Shown in pieces: positions 45,370-57,650 of a stretch of DNA of 64,000 bases (its first letter is position 1; every line of letters starts with the position of its first letter). The DNA is from Castor canadensis. Lineage: Eukaryota; Chordata; Mammalia; Rodentia; Castoridae. The notes below the pieces were generated by a model. That model made no database searches, was not told the origin of the DNA, and was given only the letters and a program-made list of their open reading frames with translations. Made by a program: the position numbers and the translations under genes. The DNA lies in NCBI RefSeq assembly GCF_047511655.1, contig NC_133389.1:39663295-39727294 (forward strand), read 5' to 3'.

Positions 45370-46025
45370 AAGCCAGGTATGGTGGTTCCCGGGTGTGGTG
45401 GCTTACACCTATACTCCTAGCTATTGGTGTGTGGGGAGATTGGGAGGATTGTGGTTCAAGGTCAGTCCAGACAAAAAGTTAATGAGACCTCCCCCTCCAC
45501 TTCAACCAATGAAAGCTGGGTGTGGTGGCACGTGCCTGTCATCCCAGGTACTCAGGAAGGGTAAGTAAGAGGATTGCAGTCTAGGCTGGGCTAGGTATAA
45601 ACATGAGATCCTATTTGAAAAATACCTAGAGCAAGATGGGCTCCAGTGACTCATACCTGTAATCCTAGCTACTTGAGAAGCTGAGATCAGGAGGATCATG
45701 TTTCAAGGCCAGCTCAGGGAACTAGTTTGAAAGACCTCCATTTCTAAGCACAGCAAAATGGACTGGAGGCAGGGATTAAGTGTAGAGCATCTGCTTTTTG
45801 AGCACGAAGCCCTGAGTTCAAACCCTAGTCCCACAAAACCCCAGAAAGAAAGAATAAACCAAAAAGGGCTGGAGGTGTGGCCTTGAGTTCAAACCCCAAT
45901 ACCTCAATATAAATAAATAAATAAATAAAAATCAGGACTATGGCTGCGGCTTAGTGGTGGAGTGCTTGTCTAGCATGTGTGAGGCCCCAGGTTCAATCCA
46001 CAGCACCACCAAAAAACAAAAAGAA
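45370..46025 (+). mobile_element. Cluster of composite B1/ID-like SINEs
   Basis: At least three B1-like units (starting near 45395, 45517 and 45636), an ID-like unit (near 45760-45840), then ID-like pieces at 45865-45905 and 45936-46010 lie head to tail with A-rich joints. Repeated insertion into older tails explains this. Confidence 0.75.
45911..45930. repeat. (AAAT)n tail microsatellite
   Basis: AAATAAATAAATAAATAAAA, an expanded SINE tail. Confidence 0.85.
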
Positions 46026-46429
46026 AAACATCAATAAGAAAGGATGTGAAATGATTCATGCCAAGGAATTAACAGTTGTTTCTTTTGGAGAAGGGAGTAG
46101 ATTTGGGGGGGTGACAAAGAAAGAGAGTTGAAATTTTTTATTCAAATTTTTGGAAAGAGCATACAGTAATTTTAAAAAATGAGAGACAATTTAGGAGCTC
46201 AATGTTGGGAAGACTGCTGATGCTTTCCCATGCAACTTGGGCTCGTCCTTGAGGTTGGACTCTCCTTGACCTGCTGCCTTGGCACTTAGGAAAGCCAACC
46301 CCAACGCATCAGGACATGGGGTCCTCTGTGTGCTGTGTCAGAGCACTTTAGCCCTTCAATAATTGCAGCTGGGAGAACAGCATCCCACATCTCTTGCTTC
46401 TGTCTCAGGCTTGCACAATCTTGCAACGC

Positions 46430-46560
46430 AGGTAGGAGTAGCAGCATATTCATTTTACACCTAAGGAACCTGCAGCTCAAGGACAAAATTTCACAGCTAT
46501 TAAGATGGAGGGAGGGCTACGAGCCAGGCCTTCCACTCATGCATAGGGCTCCATAGCCCC
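46430..46560 (-). mobile_element. MIR fragment, antisense
   Basis: CATTTTACACCTAAGGAACC, TTCACAGCTATTAAGATGGA and ACGAGCCAGGCCTTCCACTC. Confidence 0.6.
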
Positions 46561-46687
46561 TGCTTCCTTTGTTAGGAAAAGATTGGCCTGACGCTACCTG
46601 AGAGAGGAAAGAAGGAGCACAGGAACTCTGCCTGGATGTATGTGAGAACACAGATATTATCTCCAAGTGCATTTCCCCATGTTGCAT

Positions 46688-47066
46688 CTTGTGATGGTCA
46701 ATTTTATGTGTCAACTTGGTGAGCTCGTGGTATCCAGCTACTTGGTCAAACATATCTGGATATTGCAGCTTGAATAATTTTTAGATGAAATTAACATTTA
46801 GACCAGTAGGGTTTGAGTAAACCAGATCGCCCTCCATAATGTGAATCGGCCTTATCCAATCTGTTGAAGGACTTAAGAGAAAAACAATAAGGTCTCTCAA
46901 AGAGGAGGAAATTCTGCCTCCATGCTGCCATCCCACTCAAATCTTCCCTGGTTCTCCATCCTACCCACTTGCTTTGAAGTTTCCAATCTCCATAATCGTG
47001 TGAGACTATTTCTCTATACACACATGTATTCCTCTGGTCTGCTTCTCTGGAGAGCCCTCACCAATA
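46688..47066 (+). mobile_element. Old LTR/MER-type element
   Basis: TGTGATGGTCAATTTTATGT, GTCAACTTGGTGAGC, TAGATGAAATTAACATTTAG, GCCCTCCATAATGTGAATCG and TGGAGAGCCCTCACCAATAC keep the order of a common old mammalian repeat that I recognise but cannot name with certainty. TG...CC ends and the promoter-free interior are consistent with a solitary LTR. Confidence 0.5.
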
Positions 47067-49849
47067 CTTTTTCTTTGAAGTGAAGATTGGGATCACATAT
47101 TTGATTTAATCTACTTTTCATTGTCTTTACTGTGCCTGTGGCACATCTTATGTGCTCCATAAATTTCTGAGTAAGAACCAATGGTAATACTAAAAATGTT
47201 GAATGGCTTTGCCAGATGTGATATGTATTTGAACTGTTGTTTCGTTTTCTCCATTAAATCCAATAGAATGGAATAGAAATTGTCTTGATGAAATTGGGGC
47301 TGGGGAGAAGTTGGGAGCAATAGGTGGTGAGTTTCTTTCCATTTCTGAAAATGCTGTGACCCATCATCATTCCAGAAACTCTAGTTTCAGTTTTGTCTTT
47401 TAAATCAGAGTAGGCAGGGGCTGGAAGGGCCAGAAGGAGAGCTGTAGGGAGGCAACTTTGTCTTCTTCCATCTTCACAAGTGCCTTGAGTTTTTTGCTTC
47501 TTTCTTAAGGAGGGGCCCAATCCCATTGTGACCTCTGTCACAAACACCATTCATTGGTTGTTTAACTGAGCAAGTTCCTGTGCTGTTCCCTCAGGACTTC
47601 CTCAGCACCCTGGAAGGCAGACCTTACAGCTCTTATTTTAACCAGCAAAGAAGCAGCCTCAGGGATGTTGGGCCACCTGCTGAAACCATACAGAAGTCAT
47701 GGTCCAGCCTGTCCTGAGGCCACTGGGAAAAGGAAGGGTCAGGAGGATGTGCCCTTGGCTTCCCTGGGATCCCCACACTGATCTTTACCACGTCTTAAAG
47801 GGTAGATCCTGATGAAGGGATTGAGACTTTGCATCCTTCTTCACTGTCTTCAGAACTATATCCTGAGTCCAGAAAAGTGCTTCTTAATTCCTGTTAAAAT
47901 TTCTGACCAGTGCCTCTTTTTTAAATAACTGGTGTCCAATATCACATTTCATTTCCCACAGTGTGGCAAGCTCATTCCACTCTCAGCACCTTATCCCTCA
48001 GCACCTAGCTCAGTAGTAGCCCCTCTAAAAGGCTTCCCTATGCCTTGCCTGCCCCTGCCTTCCTCCTGTGGAACACTGACAGTCCCATACTCTACAGTTT
48101 TGCTTTGCTTATCGGGCTGAGACCCTTAAGGGCAGGGAGCCTGACTCCCAGCAATTTCTGCTTACCCTAGAATTCTGTAAACATCTGTGATTAAATCATG
48201 GAGAGCAGGTAACAGCAATGTGACAGTATAAATTAATAGAGTAGTGAATTTTTCAATATGGAAAATAACTAGAAATTACATCATCTTGTATGACACAGAA
48301 TGGCCACTCAGTGTTTATAGAATTCTTCAAAGTGAGAATAATGGATGATTCTTTAGAGTGTGAAGAATATTCTGAGAATAAATATTCCCCAACTTGAAAT
48401 GTGCTGTGGGGTGGCTGGGCAGTGCCACTGTCATTTCATGACAATGACCATGAAGAGAATGTTCCCAAGTTTAAATTTTCCTCCCATAAATTTTCTAAAA
48501 CCATTGACATTCATTGTTGCCTATAATTTAATAATTAAAATTTAGCCCCAAACTATGGGGCTAAATTTATAGATATTTATAGATATTTTAAACTTAAAAT
48601 TCAATATGATACGATTTTAGGGGGTCTACTTCTTATTTAAAGTAAATCGAATCTGCCTAGTCTCAAAATTTCTAGCCAATTCAATGAATTCAAAATCATT
48701 TGGCATCATGTGATTGTTTATGGCAAGAAGCCTCCTGCCATAAGGATAACCTATTTGACGAAAATGGTGTTTGAATACCCGAGGAAAACTAGATAAAAAG
48801 AAATATATATATGATACTGTAGTGATATGATACTGTAGTTAGACGTGAGGCCCAACAGGATGGGATAGGCTAGATTTTCAAAAAAGAATACAGAAAAGGC
48901 AAGGAATAATGTGAGAATGGAAATTTTTTCCTTGGATAATAATAATCTCATGCAGGAAATAAAAATAAATCTTTAGTGTTTATGGAGAATGAAAGGACAA
49001 GTGAAAGATGGAATGGACAGTGGTCCCCAGGCCAAGCTGGAGCAGTGACTCAGGCAGGAGGAATGTCGCTTGGGCAGCCTGCAGCTGAGATAAGAAGGAC
49101 AGGATGGCGTGCTGCAGAGGACATCCTGTAGCAGCCTGGGGACTTTCCATATAGGAGCACATGTGGAAACCCATAGCCAGAGAGAACGCAGAGTACTTGA
49201 GTGTGAGTGAGAAGACTGGGCATGCTCTCCAACACTGGGGAACAGTGGGGTTTGGGAAGATGGCCTGCTGAAGTCTGCTGGGCTGCACAAACGGCTACAT
49301 TACAGACCCTTGTGGCTCCTGCATTCCAGGGCCTCACAAGGCACGAGCTTTGCTGGACCCTTTTCCACGCTATCCTAGGCTGTGTCCATAAATCACGCCC
49401 ACTTGACCCACCACCACCACCACCATCCACAGAATTCCGGGCTTCCTTGCAGCATAGTCCACACCCTCTGTGGGCACCTGCTCCCGAGATTCTAGGTAAA
49501 AGGACATATCCTCATGCAGCCGTGTTAAGTTATGGTGCTTCTGGGAGGTACATGGTCCCAGCCTGGTCATGTTTTTCCCCCTTTTCTATTGCTAAATGTG
49601 GAATTCCAGTTCCTCTCTCTATGCCTCTCTCTCACACACCTGGGAACCAGGTTCTGGTTCATTCTTTCAGGGAGGTCTGTGCTGATCCTAGGAGATAAAA
49701 AAATCAAAGTGTCATCTACAGTAGAAAGTCACTTTGACAACATTGCCCTTGATAGGATACAATGAGGATGGCACTTCATCTCTTGGTCCTCATCCCTAAC
49801 CCAGTAAAGTAAGCCTAAACTATGTGAGAAGTCCCACTTTGAGGGGTTT
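47067..49849. other. Intergenic, no gene seen
   Basis: Apparently unique sequence with a perfect hairpin at 48538-48568. Overlapping frames at 48973-49698 (up to 163 codons, both strands) have no recognisable domain; a short (CCA)n run lies in them. Confidence 0.5.
48538..48568. repeat. Perfect 12-bp stem hairpin
   Basis: AAATTTAGCCCC (48538-48549), a 7-base loop, then GGGGCTAAATTT (48557-48568). Pairing does not extend further. Confidence 0.9.
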
Positions 49850-50212
49850 GCTACAAAATGCATGATTAGTACTTTTCAAAACATGACAAAATCGTCAAAA
49901 TGAAGGAAGTCTGAGAAAATGTCATAGCCAAGAGGAACCTAAAGAGACATGACCATTAAATGTAATGTGGAATCCTAGAAGGGAGTACAGGGCAGGAAAG
50001 GGTACTAGGCAAAAAGCTAGGGAACTCTAAATAAACTATGGACTTTAGTAATAATAACATAGCAAGATTGTTTCATCGATTCTGACAAATGTACCACACT
50101 AATGTTAAGATGTTCACAAGAAGGAAAACTGGGTGTTGGTAACTCTATGTAGTAGCTTTACAACTTTTCTGTAAATCTAAAGCAGTTCTTAAAAGTTTAT
50201 TAAAAAATAATG
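49850..50212 (+). mobile_element. Old L1-like 3' end
   Basis: AACTATGGACTTTAGTAATA, ATTGTTTCATCGATTCTGAC, AAATGTACCACACTAATGTT and TGTAAATCTAAAGCAGTTCT match the 3' end of old L1 elements, closing in an A-rich tail. Confidence 0.6.
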
Positions 50213-50213
50213 A

Positions 50214-50435
50214 AGGGCTGGGTGCCAGTGGCTCATGCCTGTAATCCTAACTATTGAGGAGGCAGAAATCAGGAGGATCACGGTTCAAAGTCGGCCTGGG
50301 CAAATAGTTTGTGAGACCCTATCTCAAAAATACCCCAACACACAGAAAAGGGCTGGCAGAGTGGCTCAAGTGGTAGAGCACCTGCCTAGCAAGTATGAAG
50401 TCATGAGTTCAAGCCCTACTACTATAATAATAAGT
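50214..50435 (+). mobile_element. B1+ID-like composite SINE
   Basis: GGGCTGGGTGCCAGTGGCTC, GATCACGGTTCAAAGTCGGC, then GCAGAGTGGCTCAAGTGGTA and GAGTTCAAGCCCTACTACTA. A well-preserved copy. Confidence 0.85.
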
Positions 50436-52024
50436 AAAACAAAACCAAAAACATCTTACAAACTTCAAAGGAGCAGCAGTTTCTTTGTTGGTTATAATGG
50501 GGAAAAAAATCTTATCCTAAATGCAGCCTTTCAAACTATACATATGGTAAAGTATGAACTAGTTACTAAGTAAGAACTCACCCACTTCACCTTCTGCTAT
50601 TTTAAATATCTAATATGTAACCCACAAGAACTATGATTAATATGTACTTTAACATTCTGCTTTGTTTTATTTCTGACTCAAAAGACAGCATGCTACATGG
50701 TGGGACTTGAAGAAAAGAAGGAATTGTTGTCAAAATTGTTTCTGCCTTAAGAAATAGCATTATTTGCAGAACTTCCCTTAATGGAAAGTTTGGAAATGAC
50801 TCAGAATGCTCTATGTTCTACCCAGTGGCCTTTGTGATAATGAGGTGGTAATTTCCAGTGATAGTCAGATGTGATAAACCCCAAATAGATTGCTTATCTC
50901 ATTGTGCTAATGCAAAGTCTAGCCCATTCTTTCCTGCAGCGACTTGTAAGATTATAAGTACATATGTGTTTCTTGTGCTGCTGTTATGAGAGGGAGAATT
51001 TGGAAAGGCGAGATGAAGAATGTCGGAAAGGGAGAGATGTTACCAAGGAGGAGTTTGGAAAGAAGCATTTCTTGTTTCCACTAGTGGTATCTCAAAAACA
51101 ACATTAGGGTCTCAAAACGTCATGATACAATTCAAGTTATGGAAGACTTTCAATTGAAAGAAATAAGTGAGAAAGAACTAAGCTGGCAAATGCCTCTATA
51201 AAACCAAAAGAGACACCATGCAGCCTGGCATGTGCAGACTTGCCCACCTCTAAAATTCTAACATCTCACTGTTTTGTTTTACCTGTCACCTTTCCAGTTC
51301 TCTTGTCTCTTGGGCTTCTTCCCATCTGTCTTGGCCAGATTATTCCTTCTACCCTCTTCCAGGTTATTCCTGCCTCCATGTTCTTTCCTGTTTAGCACAT
51401 GACCTTCACCTGTGTAAAGGCCAGACCCCAAATGGCCAGGGGCAGTGAGGCCACGGATGGAGTTTTATTGAGGCCCTTGTAGGCCCAACACTTTGTCAAA
51501 TGCTCCTCACAGTTTGTCTTAGTTAGTAATGGTTTTGGCACTTCACCATGAAATAAGGATTAGAAACCCCAAATAATAGGCCAATCCAAAATGTGGAAAG
51601 CAACTGACTGACTTCAACATCTTGAAGCTCATGTTTGAGTTTTAAGCCAGAGCAATGGTTCTGATGACAGAGTCTGAAGAAATTAGTCTCTTTGGACAGC
51701 TTTCTCATTTCCACTTGTGTGAAAGCTAGTGAGCCAAAGTATCCCCAAGTTATGCAAAATACAACTGGTGTACCCATACTTGAAGATACTAATGCTGCTT
51801 ACTACCACAAAACAAACCTTGGGATTCCCAGAACTCTGGCAGGGTTGGTGGGGCGAGGAGAGCAACATGTTGGAGACTTATGCAGCACAAAGTAATGCTG
51901 AGATAAGCAAAGCTGTTTGGTCGGTTTAATCACCATTTTATAAATTCGGTAAACATTGTTTGCACATGGATTTGTCTCCCCATGATGAGGCACAATTAGT
52001 GCCTGTTTCCTCCATTCTCTTGTG
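50436..52024. other. Intergenic, no gene seen
   Basis: No repeat or coding pattern recognised. Confidence 0.45.
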
Positions 52025-52260
52025 TCTGGGCCTGACAATGAGGTGGAAGTACTAGACTTGAAGTCTGAGGATCTGAGTTTGACTTCTAGGCCTTTACTTA
52101 CTAGATAGATACACAAGGATCAGTTATAAGAATGCTCAGAAATCTTAATGTGCTCATCTTAAAAAGAAGGTAATACTCCCTGTATGTGGTAGGGTTTGTC
52201 TAAAGTTTCACATAAAAGTGCTTTCTTAGGTGCTATAGATATCATGAAGTGCTTTAGCAT
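52025..52260 (+). mobile_element. MIR fragment
   Basis: GATCTGAGTTTGACTTCTAG, TGTGCTCATCTTAAAAAGAA and TAGGGTTTGTCTAAAGTTTC fit MIR with strong divergence. Confidence 0.5.
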
Positions 52261-52699
52261 TTGTAGAGTAGAAATGTTACAGAAGATGCTTCTTCAGCAA
52301 GCTTAGGTACTATGCAGGCAGTTTCAGAACTGTCAATTTCATTACGATATTCAATATGTGATTCTTAATTCCTTAAGCACCTGGAAATTGGCTACCAATT
52401 CAATGTTAAAAGGAGTGTTGAGAAAACCATGGCCTATTGGTATTTGCAGAAATATCATTAGAGGTGTAGGCTTTGTTGTTAGACAAGAAAGCTTTTGAAT
52501 TGGGTAGAGCCGTACTCATTCCTCATAACCTGTCACTCCAAGTGAGAGATAGATGGGTAGGAATTGACAAGTCTTTTAAATAATCTAACCTTTGGAACAG
52601 GGAAGTGGGAAGTTAGTAAACTGTTGGAACCCAGTGCTACTAAACAGAATGTGGGAGTTCATTCTTTTCATTCTCTAATTAATATCTTTTGATGAGCTG

Positions 52700-53317
52700 A
52701 ATTTTAATTTTGGTGACTTTTTGGATTTTTTCTTACATAGTTTTTTTTGTGTGTGAGCTCATAAATCTTTGCCTACCTCAAGGTCATAAAGATATTCCTC
52801 TAAGATTCCCTCTCGAACCATTATTGCTTTGTCTTTTCTATTTAGGTTTGTTATTTATCTTGACTTAGTTATTTTATGCATCACGGGAGATAGGGATCAA
52901 GGTTTATTTTTCCCCATATGGACATTCAGTTGTTCAAATACCATTTATTGAAAAGACTTTCTTTCCCCAGTGAATTACTGTACTGTTTGTCTTGAAAATC
53001 AACTGAACATCTATGTGTGGACTTGTTTCTGGTCTTTTCTGTTCTGTCCCATTGATCTTCAATTTTTACTAATATTACATTGTCATAATTGACATAGATT
53101 TATAGAAATTCTGAAATCAGGTAGTGTAAGTCTTCAGATTTTTCTTTTTCAAAATTGTCTTGGCTATTTCAGGTCTGTGTTCTTTCCACATGAATGGTAA
53201 ATCACACTGTTGGTTTCTTTATATAAAAAAAGCCTACTAGGATTTTGATTGAGATTGTGTTGAGTCTAAGATCGATTTTAGAAGAGTAAGTATCTTAACT
53301 ATATGGAGTCTTCTACA
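52700..53317 (-). mobile_element. Old antisense L1 ORF2 segment (first copy)
   Basis: CCATTTATTGAAAAGACTTT, CCATTGATCTTC, GAAATCAGGTAGTGTAAGTC and GGATTTTGATTGAGATTGTG are the antisense of L1 ORF2, region C-terminal to the reverse transcriptase. The same region recurs at about 54,460-54,860. Confidence 0.65.
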
Positions 53318-53405
53318 TTTTTTTTTTGGTGGTACTGGGGTTAGAACTCAGGGCCTCATGCTTGCTAGGCAGGTGTTCTACCACTTGAGCCAGTCTGCTA
53401 ATCCA
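53318..53405 (-). mobile_element. ID-like SINE
   Basis: GGTGGTACTGGGGTTAGAAC, CTCATGCTTGCTAGGCAGGT and CACTTGAGCCAGTCTGC. Confidence 0.85.
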
Positions 53406-55735
53406 GAATCTTCCAAGAAACCCTATATCCAGTATTAGTCTATTTTTTTCTCTTTCCAGCCCTGGTCAACCAATAATCTATTTTCTATCCCTATGAACCC
53501 ACCTATTCTGGATATTTTTTATAAATGGAATCCTATAATATATACCCTTTGCATTTGGCTTCTTTCAATAAGCATGGTGTTTTCAAGGTTCAGCCATATT
53601 GTAGCATATACGCCAACACTTTTTATGGTGGAGCAATAGTCAATTATATGGATAAATTATGTTATATTTACCTATCAATGGACACATGAGTTGCTTCCAA
53701 CATTTTACTATTGTAAGTCATGCTACTATAAACACTTATGTGCAAGTTTTTGTTTGAATACTTGTTTGCAATTTTTTGAGTATCTATCTAGGAATGTGTT
53801 GCTGACTCATATGGTATTCTTGTTTAACTTTTTTAGGAACCACCAAACCATTTTCCACAGCGGTGGCATCAATTTACATTCTACTAGCAATGTGAGAAGG
53901 CTCCAATTTCTCTATATACTTATCAACACTTGCTTATTTTGTTCTTGTTTTCATTATAGTCATCCTGGTGGGTATGAAGTGTTATGTTATTGTGGTTTTG
54001 CTTTGTACTTCTCTAATGACTAGTGATGTTGAGCATCTTTTATGTGGTTATTTGAAATTTATGTATTTTTGTTGGAGAAATGTATATGACCATTTTAAAA
54101 TTGAGTTGTCATCTTTGTTGTTGAGTTACAAAGTTCTTCAGATATTCTGGATACTTTAGCCTTATCAGATATATGATTTGCAAATATTTTGTAAGTTATT
54201 TTTTCATCCTCTTATCATGTATTTTGATACATAGAACTTCAAAAATTGGGATGAGATCTAATTTATCAATTTTTTCTTTTAAACCATTGTGAAGTAAATC
54301 CAATAAATTATTGCAAAATCTAATGTCATGAAATTTTTTCCTTATGTTTTCTTCTAAGAGTTTCATAGTTTTAACTCTTATATTTAGATCTTTGATTGAT
54401 TTTGAGGGTTTTTTTTTGTATATGGTACAAAAGTTTCAACTTTGCATATAGATGGCTATCCAGTTTTTCCAGCATCATTTGTTATAAAGACTCTCCTTGC
54501 TCCATTAAGTGGTCTTGGCACCCTTGTTAAAAATCAATTGACCATAATTGTGAGGGTTTATTTCTGGGTTCTCTTTTTCATTATATTGCTCTATATCTGT
54601 TCACATGCCAATACCACACTGTTTTGGTTCCTGTAGAGTTCTGGTAAGTTCTGAAATCAGGAAATGTTAGTTTTCCAATTTTGTTCTTTAAAAGACTATT
54701 TTAGCTATTTGGGTCTCTTAAGCTTCTATTTGAGTTTTAAAATGGGTGTTCTAGTTCTACTTTAAAAATACTGGTATTTTGAAAGAAATTGCATTGAGTC
54801 CATAGATTGCTTTGGGTAGTATTGTTGTATTAATAATATTAAGTCTTCTAATCCAGGAAAATGAGAGGTCCTTCCATTTGTTTAGGTCTTCTTTAATTCC
54901 TTTCATCAGTGTTTTGTAGTTTTCAGCATACAAGTATTTTGTCTCCTTGGTTAAATTTATTCCTAACGTTATTCTTTTGATGGTCTTGTAATGGAATTGT
55001 TTTCTTAATTTAATTTTCAGATCATGCATGACTACCATCATAAGTGTGATTCCATCACCCCAACATATTTCCCAAATCTGATCCTTTGTAGTCAAATGCT
55101 GTTTTGAATTTTTTATTTTTCAGTTGCTTGTTACTAGTGCATAGAAGTTGATAATTGTAATGTGACCTTATATTCTGAGTCTTGTTAAATTCCATTCTAG
55201 ACTGTTTTAATACTCTCTTTCCAGTTTTCTACCTGTTGGGTTATTTTACTTCTATTGTCCCAGTGAACAGTGATCTCCAGTACAATGCTGAGTAGAAGTG
55301 GTGAGAGAGGACAATTTTACCATTATGTATGATGATAGTTGTTGTTGTTGTTGTTGTTGTTGTTGTTGGAAATGCCCTTTATCAGGTTGAGGAAGTTTCC
55401 TCCTATTCTAGTGTGCTGAAAATTTGTATCACGAAGTGGTGTTGAACTTGTCAAATGCTATTCCTGCATTATTGAAATGGTTGTATGATTTTTCTCTTTA
55501 ATTTTGATAGTGCAGTGAATTATTTTGACTGATTGATATTGAAATAATAAAATAACCTTGCATTCCTAGGGAACATTCCACTAAGTCATGCTGTATTTAT
55601 CCTTTTTTTTTTAAAAAATGCTGGATTTAACTTGTTAATATTTTGTTAAGGATTTTTGTGTCTGTATTCATGAGAAATATTGGTCTGTGGTTTTCTTTTC
55701 TTGTAATGTCTTTGTCTGGTTTTTGGATTTGGGTT
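53406..55735 (-). mobile_element. Old antisense L1, 3' UTR into ORF2 (second copy)
   Basis: About 2.3 kb reads continuously as antisense L1: 3' region text (GCCATATTGTAGCATATACG, TTTAGGAACCACCAAACCAT), then ORF2. A minus-strand frame at 54757-55095 still shows L1 linker motifs (GINLTKETKYLYAENYKTL and LNIINTTILPKAIYGLNAI). Many stops; inert. A GTT repeat has expanded in it. Confidence 0.75.
55338..55368. repeat. (GTT)n microsatellite
   Basis: About ten perfect GTT units inside the old antisense L1. Confidence 0.9.
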
Positions 55736-56108
55736 GTGTTAGTCAGCTTCCTATTACTGTAACAAATACCTGAGTTAATCAACTGATAAAGAGAAAAGGT
55801 TTATTTTGGCTTATGACTCTGGAGATTCCAGTCCATATCAATTGGCCCCATTGCTTTTGGCCCTCTAGTTAAACAATTCGTCATGGCAGGGCACATAGTG
55901 GAGCAAAACTGTTCATCTTGTAGCTAAGAAGTGAAAGAAAGGAAGAGGACAGGTTTGGGGTCCTGTGACCCCCTTTGATAGCACATCCTTAATGCCTATC
56001 GATATCCAGTAGGCCCCACTTATTAACAGTTCTGCCATCTCCCAACAGCACAAACATGGGGACCAAACCTCTAACATACAGGCCTCTGGGAGACACCATA
56101 CCATGGCA
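55736..56108 (-). mobile_element. MaLR-type (ORR1/MT-like) LTR, antisense
   Basis: TGTGTTAGTCAGCTTCCTAT, ACAAATACCTGAGTTAATCA, GGTTTATTTTGGCTTATGAC, CCCATTGCTTTTGGCCCTC and ACCAAACCTCTAACATACAG, ending near CATACCATGGCA. One of the clearest copies of this family here. Confidence 0.75.
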
Positions 56109-56209
56109 AGATTTTACTGGGCCCAAAATTTAAATATTGGAAAAGGTTTCCTTTTGCTGTATTCTCTGGAACAGATTATGTGCATTTGGTATAATTTCTT
56201 CATTGTTAT

Positions 56210-56312
56210 TTTTTTTAAATTTACTTACTTTTTTGAGAGTACTGGGATTTGAACTCAGGACTTCATGATTGCTAGGTAGGTGTTCTACCACTTGAGCCAC
56301 TCCACTGGCCCT
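56210..56312 (-). mobile_element. ID-like SINE
   Basis: AGTACTGGGATTTGAACTCA, TGATTGCTAGGTAGGTGTTC and CACTTGAGCCACTCCACTGG. Confidence 0.8.
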
Positions 56313-56905
56313 TTAATTGTAATTTTTGATAGCATTTATCAGTGAGACCATCTATGACTAAAAGGATTTTTTTTTTTGGCAAGTAACTGAATGTTCAAAT
56401 TTTAAAAATCACCATGGGTATCTTCAAATTTTCTATTTCTTCCTGTGTTAGTTTTGGTAATTTATGATTTTCAAAGTGTCATAAATTTGTTTAATATGGT
56501 TACTACCTTAGTATCCATTTTTAGGTCTGACTTAGGCTGTTTGACCCGTCCTACTCCATCGCTTTTGGTTGTAGCTAAAACTTTCTTTCCTTTTGTAGTT
56601 GTTTGTAAGACAGACTTCTTCCTCATCTTAGTGACCTAAAACCCTAATACTCCACAATGCTGACTACAATAAAACCCAGTGGTCAACACCAGAGTCATAA
56701 ATAAGTGACCCCTTTGAGCTTATTGTGTTTAAACTAGCCAATCCACAGTTCTTGTGGGAAAGCTTAATGTCTAACACACATGGACCTTAAAAAAGGCATA
56801 ATCTTTCTTTCCTCTCTCTGCCTCTCTCTTTCTTCCCTCTCTCATGAAATGTGCTCCTTCTGGGATGATTATTTAAGCCTCATGTGTGATTTAACACTAT
56901 CACCT

Positions 56906-57184
56906 CATTGTGTGGTAGGCTAAATAATTGCGCTCCTCCTCCTCCAAGATCCAGATCTTAATCCCTGAACCTATAAATAAATGTGTTTCCATACATGGCA
57001 AAAAGTATGCTTCAGGTGTGGTTAAATTAAGGCTCTCTGGATAGAAAGATTATCCTGGATTATCTAAGTGGGCCTAAGGTTATCACAAGGGTCCTTATAA
57101 GAGGGAAGCAGAAGAATCAGGGTGAGAGAAGATGTGACCTTCAAAACAGAATGGGGGAGGATGGAGGGAGGAAAAGAGGGAGAG

Positions 57185-57231
<47 letters not shown>

Positions 57232-57502
57232 AGATGCTACATTGCTAAAGATTGAGGAAGTGGCTATGAGCCAAGGAATGCAGATGGCCTCTAGAAGGCA
57301 TAAAATAAACCAAGAAACATGTTCTCCCTTACAGCCTCCAAGAGGAAGGAAGCCCTGTCAACACCTTGACTTTAACCCACCTGAGACCTATGCCAAACTT
57401 TGACCTCCAGAACCGTCAGATAATACATCTGTGTGTTATCTTTGAAGCCACTTCAGTTTGTGGTAATTTGTTATGCAGCAACAGGAAACTAACATACTTT
57501 GT
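56906..57502 (+). mobile_element. MLT1-type LTR
   Basis: GTGGTAGGCTAAATAATTGC, AGATCTTAATCCCTGAACCT, ATTATCCTGGATTATCTAAG, AAGGGTCCTTATAAGAGGGA, GACCTCCAGAACCGTCAGAT and CAACAGGAAACTAACATA follow MLT1 over its full length, with an expanded GA repeat inside. Confidence 0.75.
57181..57228. repeat. (GA)n microsatellite
   Basis: A nearly perfect GA run of about 38 bases preceded by GA-rich sequence. Confidence 0.92.
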
Positions 57503-57507
57503 CATGA

Positions 57508-57650
57508 AAATGTCTATGCACACCTGTAATCACAGCACTGGGGAAGCTGAGGCAGAATCTCAAGTTTGAGGCTAGCCTAGGCTTCATAGTGAGTTCAAAG
57601 ACAGCCCAGGCTACATATTGAGACACTGTCTTGAATGCAGGTGACACATA
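57508..57650 (+). mobile_element. B1-like SINE
   Basis: ATGCACACCTGTAATCACAG, CACTGGGGAAGCTGAGGCAG and GACAGCCCAGGCTACATATT, beginning right after the MLT1 LTR. Confidence 0.75.

Noticed and set aside
48973..49698. Frames of 105, 126 and 163 codons on both strands
   Set aside because: No domain and no exon or promoter context; mutually exclusive frames over the same DNA.
57122..57403. Arg/Glu-repeat protein frame
   Set aside because: It is the translation of a GA microsatellite inside an MLT1-type LTR.
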